From Acinetobacter sp. WU_MDCI_Axc73 (lineage in GTDB: Bacteria; Pseudomonadota; Gammaproteobacteria; Pseudomonadales; Moraxellaceae): a stretch of DNA of 62,613 nt. Under the pieces are notes generated by a model. It did not search any database. It was not told where the DNA came from and saw only the letters and a program-made list of their open reading frames with translations. Of the stretch, positions 37,613 to 47,019 are shown piece after piece (position 1 is the stretch's first letter; each line of letters opens with the position of its first letter). The position numbers and the translations under genes were made by a program. The stretch spans positions 1 to 62,613 of the forward strand of contig NZ_JAHPRO010000020.1 of the NCBI RefSeq assembly GCF_025562455.1. Reading direction: 5' to 3'.

Positions 37613-38977
37613 ATGTCGTTTAATATTGAACAAGTACATCAATGGAGTCAATGGATGAGTGATCAGTTCGATTTGGAGCATATCTGGCATCCTTATACCT
37701 CCATGCTTCATCCATTGCCTACCTTTAAAGTCAAACGTGCCTATGGTGCAATCATTGAACTTGAGGATGGCCGTCAGTTGATTGATGGAATGTCTTCATG
37801 GTGGTGTGCGATTCATGGTTATAACCATCCTGAGTTGAATCGCGCCGTGACTGATCAACTGGAGAAAATGGCGCACATCATGTTTGGCGGTTTCACCCAT
37901 GATCCTGCAATTGAACTGGGAAAATTACTACTTAAAATCACACCACCCAGTCTGGATAAAATCTTTTATGCCGATTCAGGCTCGGTGGCTGTCGAAGTTG
38001 CCATGAAAATGGCGGTGCAGTATTGGTCTTCAAAAGCGGGGTCTTTAAAAGTCGAATCGAAAAAAAGTTTCAAGCAAAAGACCAATTTTATCACTACACG
38101 TTCTGGTTATCATGGCGATACTTGGAATGCGATGTCGGTTTGTGATCCTGTCACAGGGATGCATCAGATTTTTGGCAATAGTTTGTCGCAACGTATTTTT
38201 GTGTCTGCACCTCAAAGTCGTTTTGATGGTGAATGGAATCCGTGTGAACTTGATCAAGTCGAGCAAATATTAAAACAGCATCATCATGAGTTAGCTGCTT
38301 TTATTATTGAGCCGATTGTACAGGGTGCAGGTGGTATGCGTTTTTATCACCCTGAATATTTAAAGCAGCTCCGCAAGTTGTGTGACCAATATCAATTACT
38401 CCTGATTTTTGATGAAATTGCCACAGGTTTTGGCCGTACTGGAAAGCTGTTTGCGTGGGAACATGCACAGGTTGAACCCGATATCATGTGTATTGGTAAG
38501 GGGTTGACAGGCGGCTATATGACGCTATCAGCCACGCTCACGACTAAACAGGTTGCCGAAACCATTTGTGCTGGTGAAGCGGGTGTATTTATGCATGGTC
38601 CAACGTTTATGGCGAATCCTTTGGCTTGTGCAGTTGCGTTGAGAAGCACACAGTTATTGCTCGAACAGGATTGGCAAGCCAATATTCAACGGATTTCTGA
38701 ACAATTACAATCATTACAGATTTTATCTGCATTGGAATACGTGGCTGATGTCCGTGTCTTGGGGGCGATTGGAGTTGTTGAACTGAAGTTTGATGTGGAT
38801 ATGAAAATCCTGCAACAGCAGTTTGTCGAGCGTGGGATATGGGTACGTCCTTTTGGTAAATTGGTGTATGTAATGCCACCGTATGTCATTTCCATAGACG
38901 AGTTAAATTTTCTGCTAGAACAACTGATTGAAGTAGTACAACAGATGCAAGCTGAGGTGCAACATGGCATTGCTTGA
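37613..38977 (+). CDS. bioA: BioA: adenosylmethionine-8-amino-7-oxononanoate aminotransferase
   Basis: This 454-residue PLP enzyme makes 7,8-diaminopelargonate using SAM as amino donor. Motifs seen are [14 protein letters not shown] near residue 60, [14 protein letters not shown], the [14 protein letters not shown] block and the active Lys in G-K-G-L-T-G-G. The N-terminus is about 10 residues longer than in E. coli; an ATG at codon 15 (MSDQF) is possible. Its last 14 bp overlap bioF. Confidence 0.95.
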   Translation: MSFNIEQVHQWSQWMSDQFDLEHIWHPYTSMLHPLPTFKVKRAYGAIIELEDGRQLIDGMSSWWCAIHGYNHPELNRAVTDQLEKMAHIMFGGFTHDPAIELGKLLLKITPPSLDKIFYADSGSVAVEVAMKMAVQYWSSKAGSLKVESKKSFKQKTNFITTRSGYHGDTWNAMSVCDPVTGMHQIFGNSLSQRIFVSAPQSRFDGEWNPCELDQVEQILKQHHHELAAFIIEPIVQGAGGMRFYHPEYLKQLRKLCDQYQLLLIFDEIATGFGRTGKLFAWEHAQVEPDIMCIGKGLTGGYMTLSATLTTKQVAETICAGEAGVFMHGPTFMANPLACAVALRSTQLLLEQDWQANIQRISEQLQSLQILSALEYVADVRVLGAIGVVELKFDVDMKILQQQFVERGIWVRPFGKLVYVMPPYVISIDELNFLLEQLIEVVQQMQAEVQHGIA

Positions 38978-40121
38978 TTATTATCAACAGCAGCTTGATC
39001 AGCTTAAACAGACTGGAAATTTACGCCAGTTTACCGTTAATCAGCAGCAAGGCGCTTACATTGAGATCGCAGGAAGAAAGATGCTGAATCTTTCATCCAA
39101 TGATTATTTGGGCTTGGCTGCTCATTCACAATTGCGCGAAGAGTTTCAGGATCAACACCCTATTTCCCGCTGCTACTTTAGTTCTTCATCTTCCCGTTTG
39201 TTGACAGGTAATTTTGAGGAATATGAGCAATTTGAAGACAGTTTAAGTCAGGCATTTTTAGGTCGTGCAGCGCTATTATTTAATAGCGGCTATCATATGA
39301 ATATTGGGATTTTACCAGCTTTAAGTGACAGTAAGACCCTGATATTAGCGGATAAACTGGTACATGCCAGTATGATTGATGGGATTCGATTATCGACTGC
39401 CAAATACGTGCGTTATCGTCATAATGATTTACAGCACTTAACTCAGCTCATTGAAAAATATCATGATGATCCTCAAATTGAGCGGATGATTGTGGTCACT
39501 GAAAGTATTTTTAGTATGGATGGTGATGAAACTGATTTGACTGCATTGGTTCGCATTAAGCAGCGTTTTGATAAAGTCATGCTTTATGTGGATGAAGCAC
39601 ATGCCATTGGTGTACGTGGTGAAGATGGTCTAGGTTGTGCTGATCAATATAAAGTGATTGCTGATATTGATTTACTGGTTGGTACTTTTGGTAAAGCCTG
39701 CGCCTCAATCGGTGGCTATTTGATTTGCGATCCGATTATTCGCCGCTATTTGATCAATACCATGCGTCCATTGATTTTCAGTACCGCATTACCGCCGATC
39801 AATATTGCATGGTCGGATTTTATCTTTAAAAAAGTTATGGCCGCCAAAACTGAGCGCCTACATTTGCATAAGATCAGTCAGGATTTACAAAAGGCAATTG
39901 TAGCAAAAGGTTATCATAGCCCATCGACCAGCCATATTGTGCCGATTATTGTCGGAGCAAGTCAAACAGCAGTAGAAAAATCTCAAAGCGTACAGCAACA
40001 TGGTTTTTATGCGATGCCCGTTCGTCCACCAACTGTGCCGCGGCATAGCGCACGTTTAAGAATTTCATTAACATCACTGATTCAGTTTGATGATCTACAA
40101 CGATTGGTAGCGTGTTTGTGA
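38964..40121 (+). CDS. bioF: BioF: 8-amino-7-oxononanoate synthase
   Basis: This 385-residue PLP enzyme condenses pimeloyl-ACP with alanine. Motifs seen are [10 protein letters not shown] near the N-terminus, [10 protein letters not shown], and the PLP Lys region G-T-F-G-K-A. It overlaps bioA by 14 bp and bioC by 10 bp, so the operon is translationally coupled. Confidence 0.95.
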   Translation: MALLDYYQQQLDQLKQTGNLRQFTVNQQQGAYIEIAGRKMLNLSSNDYLGLAAHSQLREEFQDQHPISRCYFSSSSSRLLTGNFEEYEQFEDSLSQAFLGRAALLFNSGYHMNIGILPALSDSKTLILADKLVHASMIDGIRLSTAKYVRYRHNDLQHLTQLIEKYHDDPQIERMIVVTESIFSMDGDETDLTALVRIKQRFDKVMLYVDEAHAIGVRGEDGLGCADQYKVIADIDLLVGTFGKACASIGGYLICDPIIRRYLINTMRPLIFSTALPPINIAWSDFIFKKVMAAKTERLHLHKISQDLQKAIVAKGYHSPSTSHIVPIIVGASQTAVEKSQSVQQHGFYAMPVRPPTVPRHSARLRISLTSLIQFDDLQRLVACL

Positions 40122-40876
40122 CTCTCAATAAAACCCTGATTGCTCAGCGCTTTGCCAAAGCAGGGCAAAGTTATACAGAACAAGCGATTATCCAAAAACA
40201 AATCAGTCAGCATTTATGCCAATTAATGCAGGCATCTTGTTCAGAACATTTGCCTCATATTTTAGAAATTGGTTGTGGATCTGGGAATTTAACGCAACAA
40301 GTGGCTGCCAATTTTCATGTGGAAAAATGGTATTTAAATGACCTGTATCCCCAAGTACAATCACATTTTCAAAGTAATTTGCCAATTCAGTGGATGATTG
40401 GAGATATTGAAACATTGACTTTACCCCAACATTTAGATGCAATTGTATCGAGTTCGGCAGTGCAATGGATGATGGATTTACCTGAACTTTTACTGCGTTG
40501 TCATGATGCATTAAAGGCGCAAGGCTGGTTATGCTTTTCTACCTTTGGTCCTGATAATTTGACTGAGATTAAACAGCTTACTGGGCAAGGTTTACACTAT
40601 TGGTCAATCAATGACTGGCGACAACAGCTTGAGCAGTTGGGTTTTGATGTGATTTGGCTCGAACAGCAACATTTAAGCATGCAATTTGAAACCCCCAAAG
40701 CGGTACTTAAACATCTTAAGGCGACAGGTGTGACTGGAGCATCTGTACAACAGCAGCGCTGGACAAAACGATCACTTACTGAATTTTATCAACGCTATCA
40801 ACAGTTTCAGTTAGAAAATCAGCAGTATTCTTTGACCTATCATCCCATTTATTGTATCGCACGGAGAAATGCATGA
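40112..40876 (+). CDS. bioC: BioC: malonyl-ACP O-methyltransferase
   Basis: This 254-residue SAM enzyme methylates the free carboxyl of malonyl-ACP, so that the fatty acid machinery can make pimeloyl-ACP methyl ester. The SAM motif L-E-I-G-C-G-S-G is at about 51-58, and the family segment F-S-T-F-G-P-D-N-L-x-E comes later. The start is GTG at 40112; another GTG at 40118 is possible. It overlaps bioF by 10 bp and bioD by 4 bp (ATGA). Confidence 0.92.
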   Translation: MFVTLNKTLIAQRFAKAGQSYTEQAIIQKQISQHLCQLMQASCSEHLPHILEIGCGSGNLTQQVAANFHVEKWYLNDLYPQVQSHFQSNLPIQWMIGDIETLTLPQHLDAIVSSSAVQWMMDLPELLLRCHDALKAQGWLCFSTFGPDNLTEIKQLTGQGLHYWSINDWRQQLEQLGFDVIWLEQQHLSMQFETPKAVLKHLKATGVTGASVQQQRWTKRSLTEFYQRYQQFQLENQQYSLTYHPIYCIARRNA

Positions 40877-41514
40877 GTGCTTTAGTTTATTTTGTTAGCG
40901 GGATTGATACAGGGATTGGAAAAACCTATGCCACAGGTTATCTGGCGAAACTTTGGAATGCGCAGGGGCAGTCTACCATTACCCAAAAACTGATTCAGAC
41001 TGGAAATGTGGGTGTTTCTGAAGATATTGAAAAACATCGTGAAATTATGGGAACAGGTTGGTTGCCAGAAGATCATGAAAAACTGACCATGCCAGAAATT
41101 TTTAGCTATCCTGCATCTCCTCATGTTGCGACAAAAAAAGATGGGCGTGAAATTAATTTTGATAAGATCGAACAAGCGACTGAAGCTTTAAAACAGCGCT
41201 TTGATAACGTATTGCTAGAAGGGGCTGGTGGCTTGATGGTGCCTCTCACTACGAAACTATTAACGATAGATTATATTGTCCAAAAACAATTTCCCGTCAT
41301 TTTGGTGAGTTCTGGACGCTTGGGAAGTATCAATCATACTTTGCTAAGTTTAGAAGCACTAAAACAACGTCAACTCTCTCTTTTTGCTTTGGCTTATAAT
41401 TTAAATGATGAATCTCAGGATGAGCTCATTTCAAAAGATACAGCAGAGTATTTAAAAAATTATCTCAAACAGCATTTTCCAGAAGCAAAATGGTTTGATA
41501 TTCCTAAGATCTAA
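40873..41514 (+). CDS. bioD: BioD: dethiobiotin synthase
   Basis: This 213-residue ATP enzyme closes the ureido ring of dethiobiotin. The P-loop G-I-D-T-G-I-G-K-T is at about 10-18, and E-G-A-G-G-L-M-V-P is the substrate/ATP segment. The ATG at 40873 overlaps the bioC stop (ATGA). It is the last gene of the operon; bioB, the final enzyme, is not in this window. A terminator follows. Confidence 0.94.
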   Translation: MSALVYFVSGIDTGIGKTYATGYLAKLWNAQGQSTITQKLIQTGNVGVSEDIEKHREIMGTGWLPEDHEKLTMPEIFSYPASPHVATKKDGREINFDKIEQATEALKQRFDNVLLEGAGGLMVPLTTKLLTIDYIVQKQFPVILVSSGRLGSINHTLLSLEALKQRQLSLFALAYNLNDESQDELISKDTAEYLKNYLKQHFPEAKWFDIPKI

Positions 41515-41532
41515 CTATAGTTTTAATCAAAT

Positions 41533-41566
41533 AAAAAGGCCTTATCAAAAAGATAAAGCCTTTTTT
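41533..41566. terminator. Bidirectional terminator after bioD and the lipoprotein gene
   Basis: AAAAAGGC-C-TTATC pairs with GATAA-A-GCCTTTTT (one internal mismatch), with T-runs on both strands. It serves bioD on the plus strand and the lipoprotein gene on the minus strand. Confidence 0.85.
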
Positions 41567-41583
41567 AAATGATTTAGATCAGC

Positions 41584-42690
41584 TTATTTATAATAAGTTT
41601 GGATTTGCTTGACAATAAAATCATAAGTATTTTTATTATAAAATGTGTGATCACCTGTAGGCTGTTGCATAGATGTTGAGTTGTTTTTACTAATACCATA
41701 AGTATTAGAAAGAATATCACCTTTGATGATCCACTCGCCGCCATAAATTTTACTATCTTTTTCGATAGGTTGATCTAATTTTGCTGTGAAAATCATCTTT
41801 CCATTTTCATCAATAGGATATGCAACTTTATATCCTCCAAATACATCTTTTTTATAAGTGTATTTTTTGTAGTTATAGTTGGAAATCCATTCATCAAGGT
41901 TATTTATACCTTTATCTAGCCAGCTTTCTCCAAAGATAAAATGATCTTCAGTATAATTTATTGACTGTGGAACATAGATGTAAGAGTTTGCTGGAAAAGT
42001 TTGAGTGCTATTAAGAAGCAAATTTAATGTGTAATTATCACGATTTAATATTTGTGCAGTGGAGTCACTAATATAGTCTGGAATAATTTCTTCTGTGTTA
42101 CTATAGGGGTTGAGTGGAAGAATATCTTTAATTCTTTTCCCAGAAATATCCATTAACTTGTAAGAATAATCAGCTTTTAGCGCACTAAGGTTGCACTTGT
42201 CATTATACGGAGTTACAGAAATATTTAGATTATTGGCACTATTAAGATAGCCAGCGGGCCATCCATTATTCTGTTTCTTATAAAGTTTGCTCGTGTACAG
42301 ACCCGAAGAGTTGACAATGTAGCTATCTAGATTATATTGCTCATCATTTTCAACTTCTAAAAGAGTAATATTATAAATGGGGTTATAATTTGAATATAAC
42401 ATTTGCCCATCACGAGAGATTTTCTCTCCATAGATACCATATTTAGTATCGCCTTTGGGTATATCAACTTCTAATCCATCAATGCTATATAATTGTTCAT
42501 CAAAAATAGACTTAGCAGATAAATTTGAATTAAGTAAAATCCCTCGATCACATTTTAATTCAGTATTCCCTGATCCATTATTAGGTGTGTTCCCACCAGA
42601 GGTCATGCCAGAATCACTTGATCCACCACCTCCACAGCCTGTTAAAGTCGCTAAAGCTATTGCGATTGCTAAGTAAGATTTTTTCATCAT
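41584..42690 (-). CDS. Hypothetical lipoprotein
   Basis: This 368-residue protein starts with a lipoprotein signal ending L-T-G-C, followed by a Gly/Ser/Asn-rich spacer (G-G-G-G-S-S-D-S-G). The rest is rich in Tyr, Asn, Ser and Ile and looks like mixed beta structure with no motif I recognise. It is AT-rich with many AAT/TAT codons, unlike the neighbouring biotin and rluB genes, which may mean fast evolution or later gain. The ATG at 42690 has an AGG site upstream; a longer frame to 42771 would put 27 extra residues ahead of the signal peptide and is rejected. Confidence 0.75.
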   Translation of the reverse strand: MMKKSYLAIAIALATLTGCGGGGSSDSGMTSGGNTPNNGSGNTELKCDRGILLNSNLSAKSIFDEQLYSIDGLEVDIPKGDTKYGIYGEKISRDGQMLYSNYNPIYNITLLEVENDEQYNLDSYIVNSSGLYTSKLYKKQNNGWPAGYLNSANNLNISVTPYNDKCNLSALKADYSYKLMDISGKRIKDILPLNPYSNTEEIIPDYISDSTAQILNRDNYTLNLLLNSTQTFPANSYIYVPQSINYTEDHFIFGESWLDKGINNLDEWISNYNYKKYTYKKDVFGGYKVAYPIDENGKMIFTAKLDQPIEKDSKIYGGEWIIKGDILSNTYGISKNNSTSMQQPTGDHTFYNKNTYDFIVKQIQTYYK

Positions 42691-42787
42691 TATGAACCTA
42701 TTGTTGTTAGATTGTTTCATTTTGTGATAATTATATACAAATCTGTCTATCTGTAAAATAGTGTAATTCACAAAAACATCAGTATTT

Positions 42788-42825
42788 AATGAAAAAAGAG
42801 CCCAATTTTGGGCTCTTTTTTCATT
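42788..42825 (-). terminator. Terminator of rluB
   Basis: An 18-bp perfect stem (AATGAAAAAAGAGCCCAA and its complement) has a 2-nt gap, with six Ts in the 3' arm on either strand. It lies 12 bp after the rluB stop on the minus strand. Confidence 0.9.
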
Positions 42826-42837
42826 AAAATTTTTGAA

Positions 42838-43767
42838 TTAAAACTTTTTAAAAGTTTTATTTTGACCTAAGCTTTTACGTTGACCGAATGGTTTAGGTGC
42901 ATTTTCGGTTTGATCATCAGTATCACGTTTTTGTTGGCGTAAGTAACCACCACGACGTGCAGCCAATGGTTTTTCCACCATACGTTCAGTGCGACGTTTT
43001 GCCATACCGTACAAGCCAGTACCTTGGCGCGGTTTAAGTTCAACTAGCTTGGTTAGATTATCAATATCTGCTTTGTCGAGTTCCATCCATCGGCCCGTAC
43101 GCAATTCACGTGGCAAAATCACTGTACCATAACGAGTACGTAATAAACGGCTGACTTTTAAACCTTGTGATTCAAATAAACGACGGACTTCGCGGTTACG
43201 TCCTTCTTTAACCACAACCTGATACCAACGGTTGATCCCATCACCACCAAGCTCTGAAAATGACTCGAATTTGGCAGGGCCATCATCCAGAACGACACCT
43301 TTAAGCAAGGTTTGGCGAATTTGCGGTGTCACTTCACCCATGACGCGGACTGCGTATTCACGTTCAACTTCATTGGATGGGTGCATCAAACGATTGGCAA
43401 GTTCACCATCATTTGTGAAGAGCAGTAAGCCTGTACTGTTAATATCTAGGCGACCCACCATGACCCAGCGATCATTGGCAATTTGTGGCAAATGCTCAAA
43501 CACAGTTGGACGCTGTTCAGGGTCATTACGTGAACAGATTTCACCTTCGGGCTTGTAATAAATTAGGACACGACGACGAATTTCGTCTTCGACTTGGAAC
43601 TGAACTTTACGGCCATCAATACGTAATTCATCACCTGGTTCAATTCGTTCGCCTACCTGCGCAATCTGACCATTTACACTGACGCGACCTGCGGCAATAA
43701 CCTCTTCCATATATCGACGTGAACCGAGCCCGATTCGCGCTAATACTTTTTGCAACTTTTCACTCAT
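42838..43767 (-). CDS. rluB: RluB: 23S rRNA pseudouridine(2605) synthase
   Basis: This 309-residue protein has an N-terminal S4 RNA-binding domain (about 1-60) and a synthase domain with the RsuA/RluB-type motif G-R-L-D-I-N-S-T-G-L-L (catalytic Asp108). The C-terminal 70 residues are basic and likely disordered (R-R, K-K, G-Q-R), as in RluB. It is part of the scpA-scpB-rluB block, with 41 bp between scpB and rluB. Confidence 0.93.
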   Translation of the reverse strand: MSEKLQKVLARIGLGSRRYMEEVIAAGRVSVNGQIAQVGERIEPGDELRIDGRKVQFQVEDEIRRRVLIYYKPEGEICSRNDPEQRPTVFEHLPQIANDRWVMVGRLDINSTGLLLFTNDGELANRLMHPSNEVEREYAVRVMGEVTPQIRQTLLKGVVLDDGPAKFESFSELGGDGINRWYQVVVKEGRNREVRRLFESQGLKVSRLLRTRYGTVILPRELRTGRWMELDKADIDNLTKLVELKPRQGTGLYGMAKRRTERMVEKPLAARRGGYLRQQKRDTDDQTENAPKPFGQRKSLGQNKTFKKF

Positions 43768-43808
43768 GACAGCACAACCTTAGAATTAATTGTCAACAGT
43801 TCACCTAT

Positions 43809-44399
43809 TCAAGACTTGGCTGCATTTGCATCCAGTGTCATGAAAGCTTCCTTGGCATCCTGTAGGGGAGGCAATTGACCTAAAGATGCTAGGCCAAAAG
43901 CGTTCAAAAATTGAGGCGTTGTAATCAACAACGCAGGTCTTCCGGGTAAATCTCTAAAGCCCGATTCTTTAATCCAGTTCCAGTCAAATAATGTACGCAA
44001 AATCTGACTATTGTTAGTAACACCACGAATCTGTTCAATATCCGCGCGCGTGACTGGCTGATGATAGGCGATCACGGCAATGGTTTCGAGCAATGATGGT
44101 GAAAGCTTGGTTGGGCGTTCAGGCCAAACTTGTGTGATTATATTACGATATTTTGATCGAACCTGAAACCGAAAGCCTTGGGCTGTTTCAATCAGTTCAA
44201 TGGATCGCCCATGTTGTAACACTGCAAGTTGTTGTAAAAACTGACGTAATTGCGATTTATTATATTGATCCTGAAAGGCTTGTTTTAATCGGGCCAGTGA
44301 AACAGGAGTATCACTGGCAAACAAAATGGCCTCAATTTGTAATAATACATCATGATGCATGTCTTCAGGTGACATCGTCAGTGGTTGCTCAAGAGTCAT
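43809..44399 (-). CDS. scpB: ScpB: segregation and condensation protein B
   Basis: This 196-residue protein is two winged-helix domains. The conserved segment L-L-E-T-I-A-V-I-A-Y-H-Q-P-V-T-R-A-D-I-E is seen near the centre, followed by I-R-G-V and G-R-P-A-L-L-I-T-T. It forms a dimer that binds ScpA and helps regulate Smc. Its start overlaps the scpA stop by 4 bp (ATGA). Confidence 0.94.
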   Translation of the reverse strand: MTLEQPLTMSPEDMHHDVLLQIEAILFASDTPVSLARLKQAFQDQYNKSQLRQFLQQLAVLQHGRSIELIETAQGFRFQVRSKYRNIITQVWPERPTKLSPSLLETIAVIAYHQPVTRADIEQIRGVTNNSQILRTLFDWNWIKESGFRDLPGRPALLITTPQFLNAFGLASLGQLPPLQDAKEAFMTLDANAAKS

Positions 44400-45187
44400 C
44401 GCTGCGCCCCCTGAATGGAAAGTTGTGTTTCGATTCCTGTGCTCACAATTCTAATGATTTGTTGGCGCGTCAGTTCCAATACGGCCATAAAGGTCACGAC
44501 CATGCCCATCCGACCCTGTGCTGGATTTAATAACTCCTCAAATATTAAAACAGACCCAGAACTAACTTTTTTCTGAATAAACGCAATACGTTCTTCGAGT
44601 AAAACAGGCTCTTGTTCAACCGTATGCATGACAGGTTCAGGTCGATTAAATACACAAAATAGTGCATCGCGTAAGCTTTTGACATCATATCCTTCATACA
44701 CTGGTGCGGTATGACCTAACCCGACATTGGGGCTAAAAGTATCTCGGTCTAGTACTGTAAACTGTCCTAAACGTTCGGCAGCATGCTTAATACGCAAATA
44801 GGTTTCTAAACGATCAATTAATTCCTGTTTAGGATCTTTTTCTAAGGTGATCGATGTCGGTTTAGGAAGTAATAATCGTGATTTAAGATCAGCTAACAAC
44901 GCTGCCATGACCATATAGTCTGCGGTCAATTCAATATTGAGAGACTTCATTGCATCCATATAAGAAAGGTACTGAGTCGCAATAGGGGCAATATCGAGTT
45001 GCAATAAATCAAAACCATTTTTTTGTATCAGGTAAATCAGAAAGTCGAGTGGTCCCTCGAAATGTTCGAGTAAAATTTCAAAAGCAGCAGGTGGAATATA
45101 TAAATCTTCTGGAATAACATCTTGCCATTCGTCCAATACGCGAATCTGCGGCAAGGCATCCGATGAATGATTCAAAGCTTGGTTCAT
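44396..45187 (-). CDS. scpA: ScpA: segregation and condensation protein A (kleisin)
   Basis: This 263-residue kleisin bridges the Smc heads. The N-terminal helix block F-E-G-P-L-D-F-L-I-Y-L-I-Q-K is clear, with the conserved D-Y-M-V-M-A-A-L-L-A-D-L-K-S-R-L-L-L-P region after it and a C-terminal winged helix. It is co-translated with scpB. Smc itself is encoded at 26884-30330. Confidence 0.94.
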   Translation of the reverse strand: MNQALNHSSDALPQIRVLDEWQDVIPEDLYIPPAAFEILLEHFEGPLDFLIYLIQKNGFDLLQLDIAPIATQYLSYMDAMKSLNIELTADYMVMAALLADLKSRLLLPKPTSITLEKDPKQELIDRLETYLRIKHAAERLGQFTVLDRDTFSPNVGLGHTAPVYEGYDVKSLRDALFCVFNRPEPVMHTVEQEPVLLEERIAFIQKKVSSGSVLIFEELLNPAQGRMGMVVTFMAVLELTRQQIIRIVSTGIETQLSIQGAQR

Positions 45188-45273
45188 TACAGTTATAGGC
45201 CACGCGAATTTTCAAAAGCATGAGTCACTTTAGACATATTGAGCATAAATGCCATAAAGAGAAGGAGGTTAGA

Positions 45274-45318
45274 ATGGTTTTTATTCTAATGGAAATTCAG
45301 ATTTTAATACATTGTTAA
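45274..45318 (+). other. Possible 14-codon ORF with strong ribosome binding site
   Basis: ATG at 45274 is preceded by AAGGAGG five bases upstream and reads M-V-F-I-L-M-E-I-Q-I-L-I-H-C before TAA. A small dyad TAGAAT/ATTCTA (45270-45288) spans the start codon. It lies in the 255-bp gap between scpA and the GNAT gene and could be a leader peptide or a chance match. The rest of the gap has no clear feature. Confidence 0.2.
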
Positions 45319-45442
45319 AAGCATTAAAACCGTAAATAAATAAACACTATTTTATAGCTAAATATCATCAAGGTCATGTGATAGTATTATTTTGTTTAGA
45401 AATATGGTCGGATCATTCGCCTGAGTTTAGGATATAATTAAA

Positions 45443-46177
45443 ATGAAAAATTATTTAAAATCAATATTAAACATGTACCAACAACCTGTTGGATTTCAGA
45501 TACAGCCATTATTACCTGTAAGCTATCGATATGAAAAATTAACAGGACAATTTGCGGAATTACTTCCTGTTTCTGATACCTGTCCAAATAATTTAGAGCT
45601 AGAGCAACTTTGGCAAACGATTAGTACTGAACCAGATGGTCGTTGCTGGACATATCTGCCTTATGAGGGCTTTCAAAGTCGCGATGAGCTGAAGCATGCC
45701 CTGCAAAATGTATTTGGATTTCAACCTTCATATCATTATCTGATTAAGATGAATGATGAGATTGTGGGTTGGATTGCATTGCTCAATCCTCGGTTTTCGA
45801 ATGCTGCCATTGAAATTGGCAACGTGTATTTTTCACATCGTTTAAAACATAAAACTGCTGCCACTGAAGCAGTTTTTTTATTGCTTAAACAGTGTTTTGA
45901 TTCCAATTTTCGACGAATCGAATGGAAGTGCGATGATTTAAATGAGCCTTCAAAACGTGCCGCCTTACGTTTTGGATTTTATTTTGAAGGACTATTTCGC
46001 CAAGATCGTATCACTAAAGGACGTAACCGCAATACAGCATGGTTTTCAATCATTGATGAGGAGTGGTCTGAATTGAAATCTGCCTATAATGTCTGGCTAA
46101 GCCCTGATAACTTTGATGAACATGCCAAGCAAAAACAGCGTTTAAATGATGTGATTCAGCAGTTTCGTCCTTTATAA
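45443..46177 (+). CDS. GNAT-family N-acetyltransferase
   Basis: This 244-residue protein has a RimJ/RimL-type acetyltransferase fold. Features are I-V-G-W-I-A-L (strand before the CoA site), the I-E-I-G-N-V-Y-F-S stretch, and L-N-E-P-S-K-R-A-A-L-R-F-G-F-Y-F-E-G, the typical C-terminal motif of these enzymes. It likely acetylates a protein N-terminus or a small amine; the target is unknown. The ATG at 45443 has AGGAT upstream; an ATG 10 codons on is possible. Confidence 0.85.
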   Translation: MKNYLKSILNMYQQPVGFQIQPLLPVSYRYEKLTGQFAELLPVSDTCPNNLELEQLWQTISTEPDGRCWTYLPYEGFQSRDELKHALQNVFGFQPSYHYLIKMNDEIVGWIALLNPRFSNAAIEIGNVYFSHRLKHKTAATEAVFLLLKQCFDSNFRRIEWKCDDLNEPSKRAALRFGFYFEGLFRQDRITKGRNRNTAWFSIIDEEWSELKSAYNVWLSPDNFDEHAKQKQRLNDVIQQFRPL

Positions 46178-46193
46178 GGTAGGGTGGGATGTA

Positions 46194-46811
46194 TTATTCA
46201 AATGCACTTACATCCCCCGCGCCATGACGAATGACTTCAGGGTGGTCTCCTGACAAATCTACAATACTGGTGGTCGTAAGTGTCCCGAACCCACCATCAA
46301 TAAATACATCAATCCGCTTAGATAGTTGATTTTCAATATCATAAGGATCATCCAGCGGATCTTCCTGACCCGGTAAAATCAAGGTGCTGGTCAAAATCGG
46401 TTCACCAAGCTCTTGCAATAACGCTTGGCAGATGGGATTGGTAGGAATGCGCAATCCAATGGTTTTCTTTTTTGGATGCATTAAGCGTTTCGGAACTTCG
46501 CTGGTGGCAGGCAAGATAAAAGTGGTGATTGCTGGTGTATTATTTTTCAATAAACGATACATGGCATTATCGACTTTGGCATAAGTGGCAATGTCCGATA
46601 AATCGCAACACATAATTGCATACTGATGTTTTGGACCAAGCCCACGAATTTGCGCAATACGCTCCATTGCGCTTTTATTGCCAATCTGACAACCAATCGC
46701 ATAAGCGGCATCGGTTGGATAGACCACCACTTCGCCTGCACGGATACGTTCAACGGCCTGAGTAATCAATCGGGCTTGCGGATTTTCTGGATGAATATGC
46801 AAATGCAACAT
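46194..46811 (-). CDS. yciO: YciO: Sua5/YciO-family protein
   Basis: This 205-residue protein is of the YrdC/Sua5 fold, like the threonylcarbamoyl-AMP synthases used for tRNA t6A. The N-terminal H-P-x-N-P-Q-A-R-L-I and V-V-V-Y-P-T-D-A-A-Y-A-I-G-C match the YciO subgroup rather than TsaC. YciO is not the main t6A enzyme; its activity is less clear. It converges with the GNAT gene. It lies near scpA-scpB-rluB as in many relatives. Confidence 0.87.
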   Translation of the reverse strand: MLHLHIHPENPQARLITQAVERIRAGEVVVYPTDAAYAIGCQIGNKSAMERIAQIRGLGPKHQYAIMCCDLSDIATYAKVDNAMYRLLKNNTPAITTFILPATSEVPKRLMHPKKKTIGLRIPTNPICQALLQELGEPILTSTLILPGQEDPLDDPYDIENQLSKRIDVFIDGGFGTLTTTSIVDLSGDHPEVIRHGAGDVSAFE

Positions 46812-47019
46812 ATCTGGATCCTCCTGAGTAAAATGTTATTGTTGTAAAGTGTTACTTCTATCCAATAGATTTCTGTCATCAGTCTTTTTATTCTTGCCTT
46901 GAGAAAAAATAAACAGGCTTATTAAACAAGGATAAAAAACTGATTACAGTGTTTATTTAATCACATTGAATAGATTTAGTGCGTGATGAGAAGTTGCGCT
47001 TGTGTAATTAAAAGCAGAT

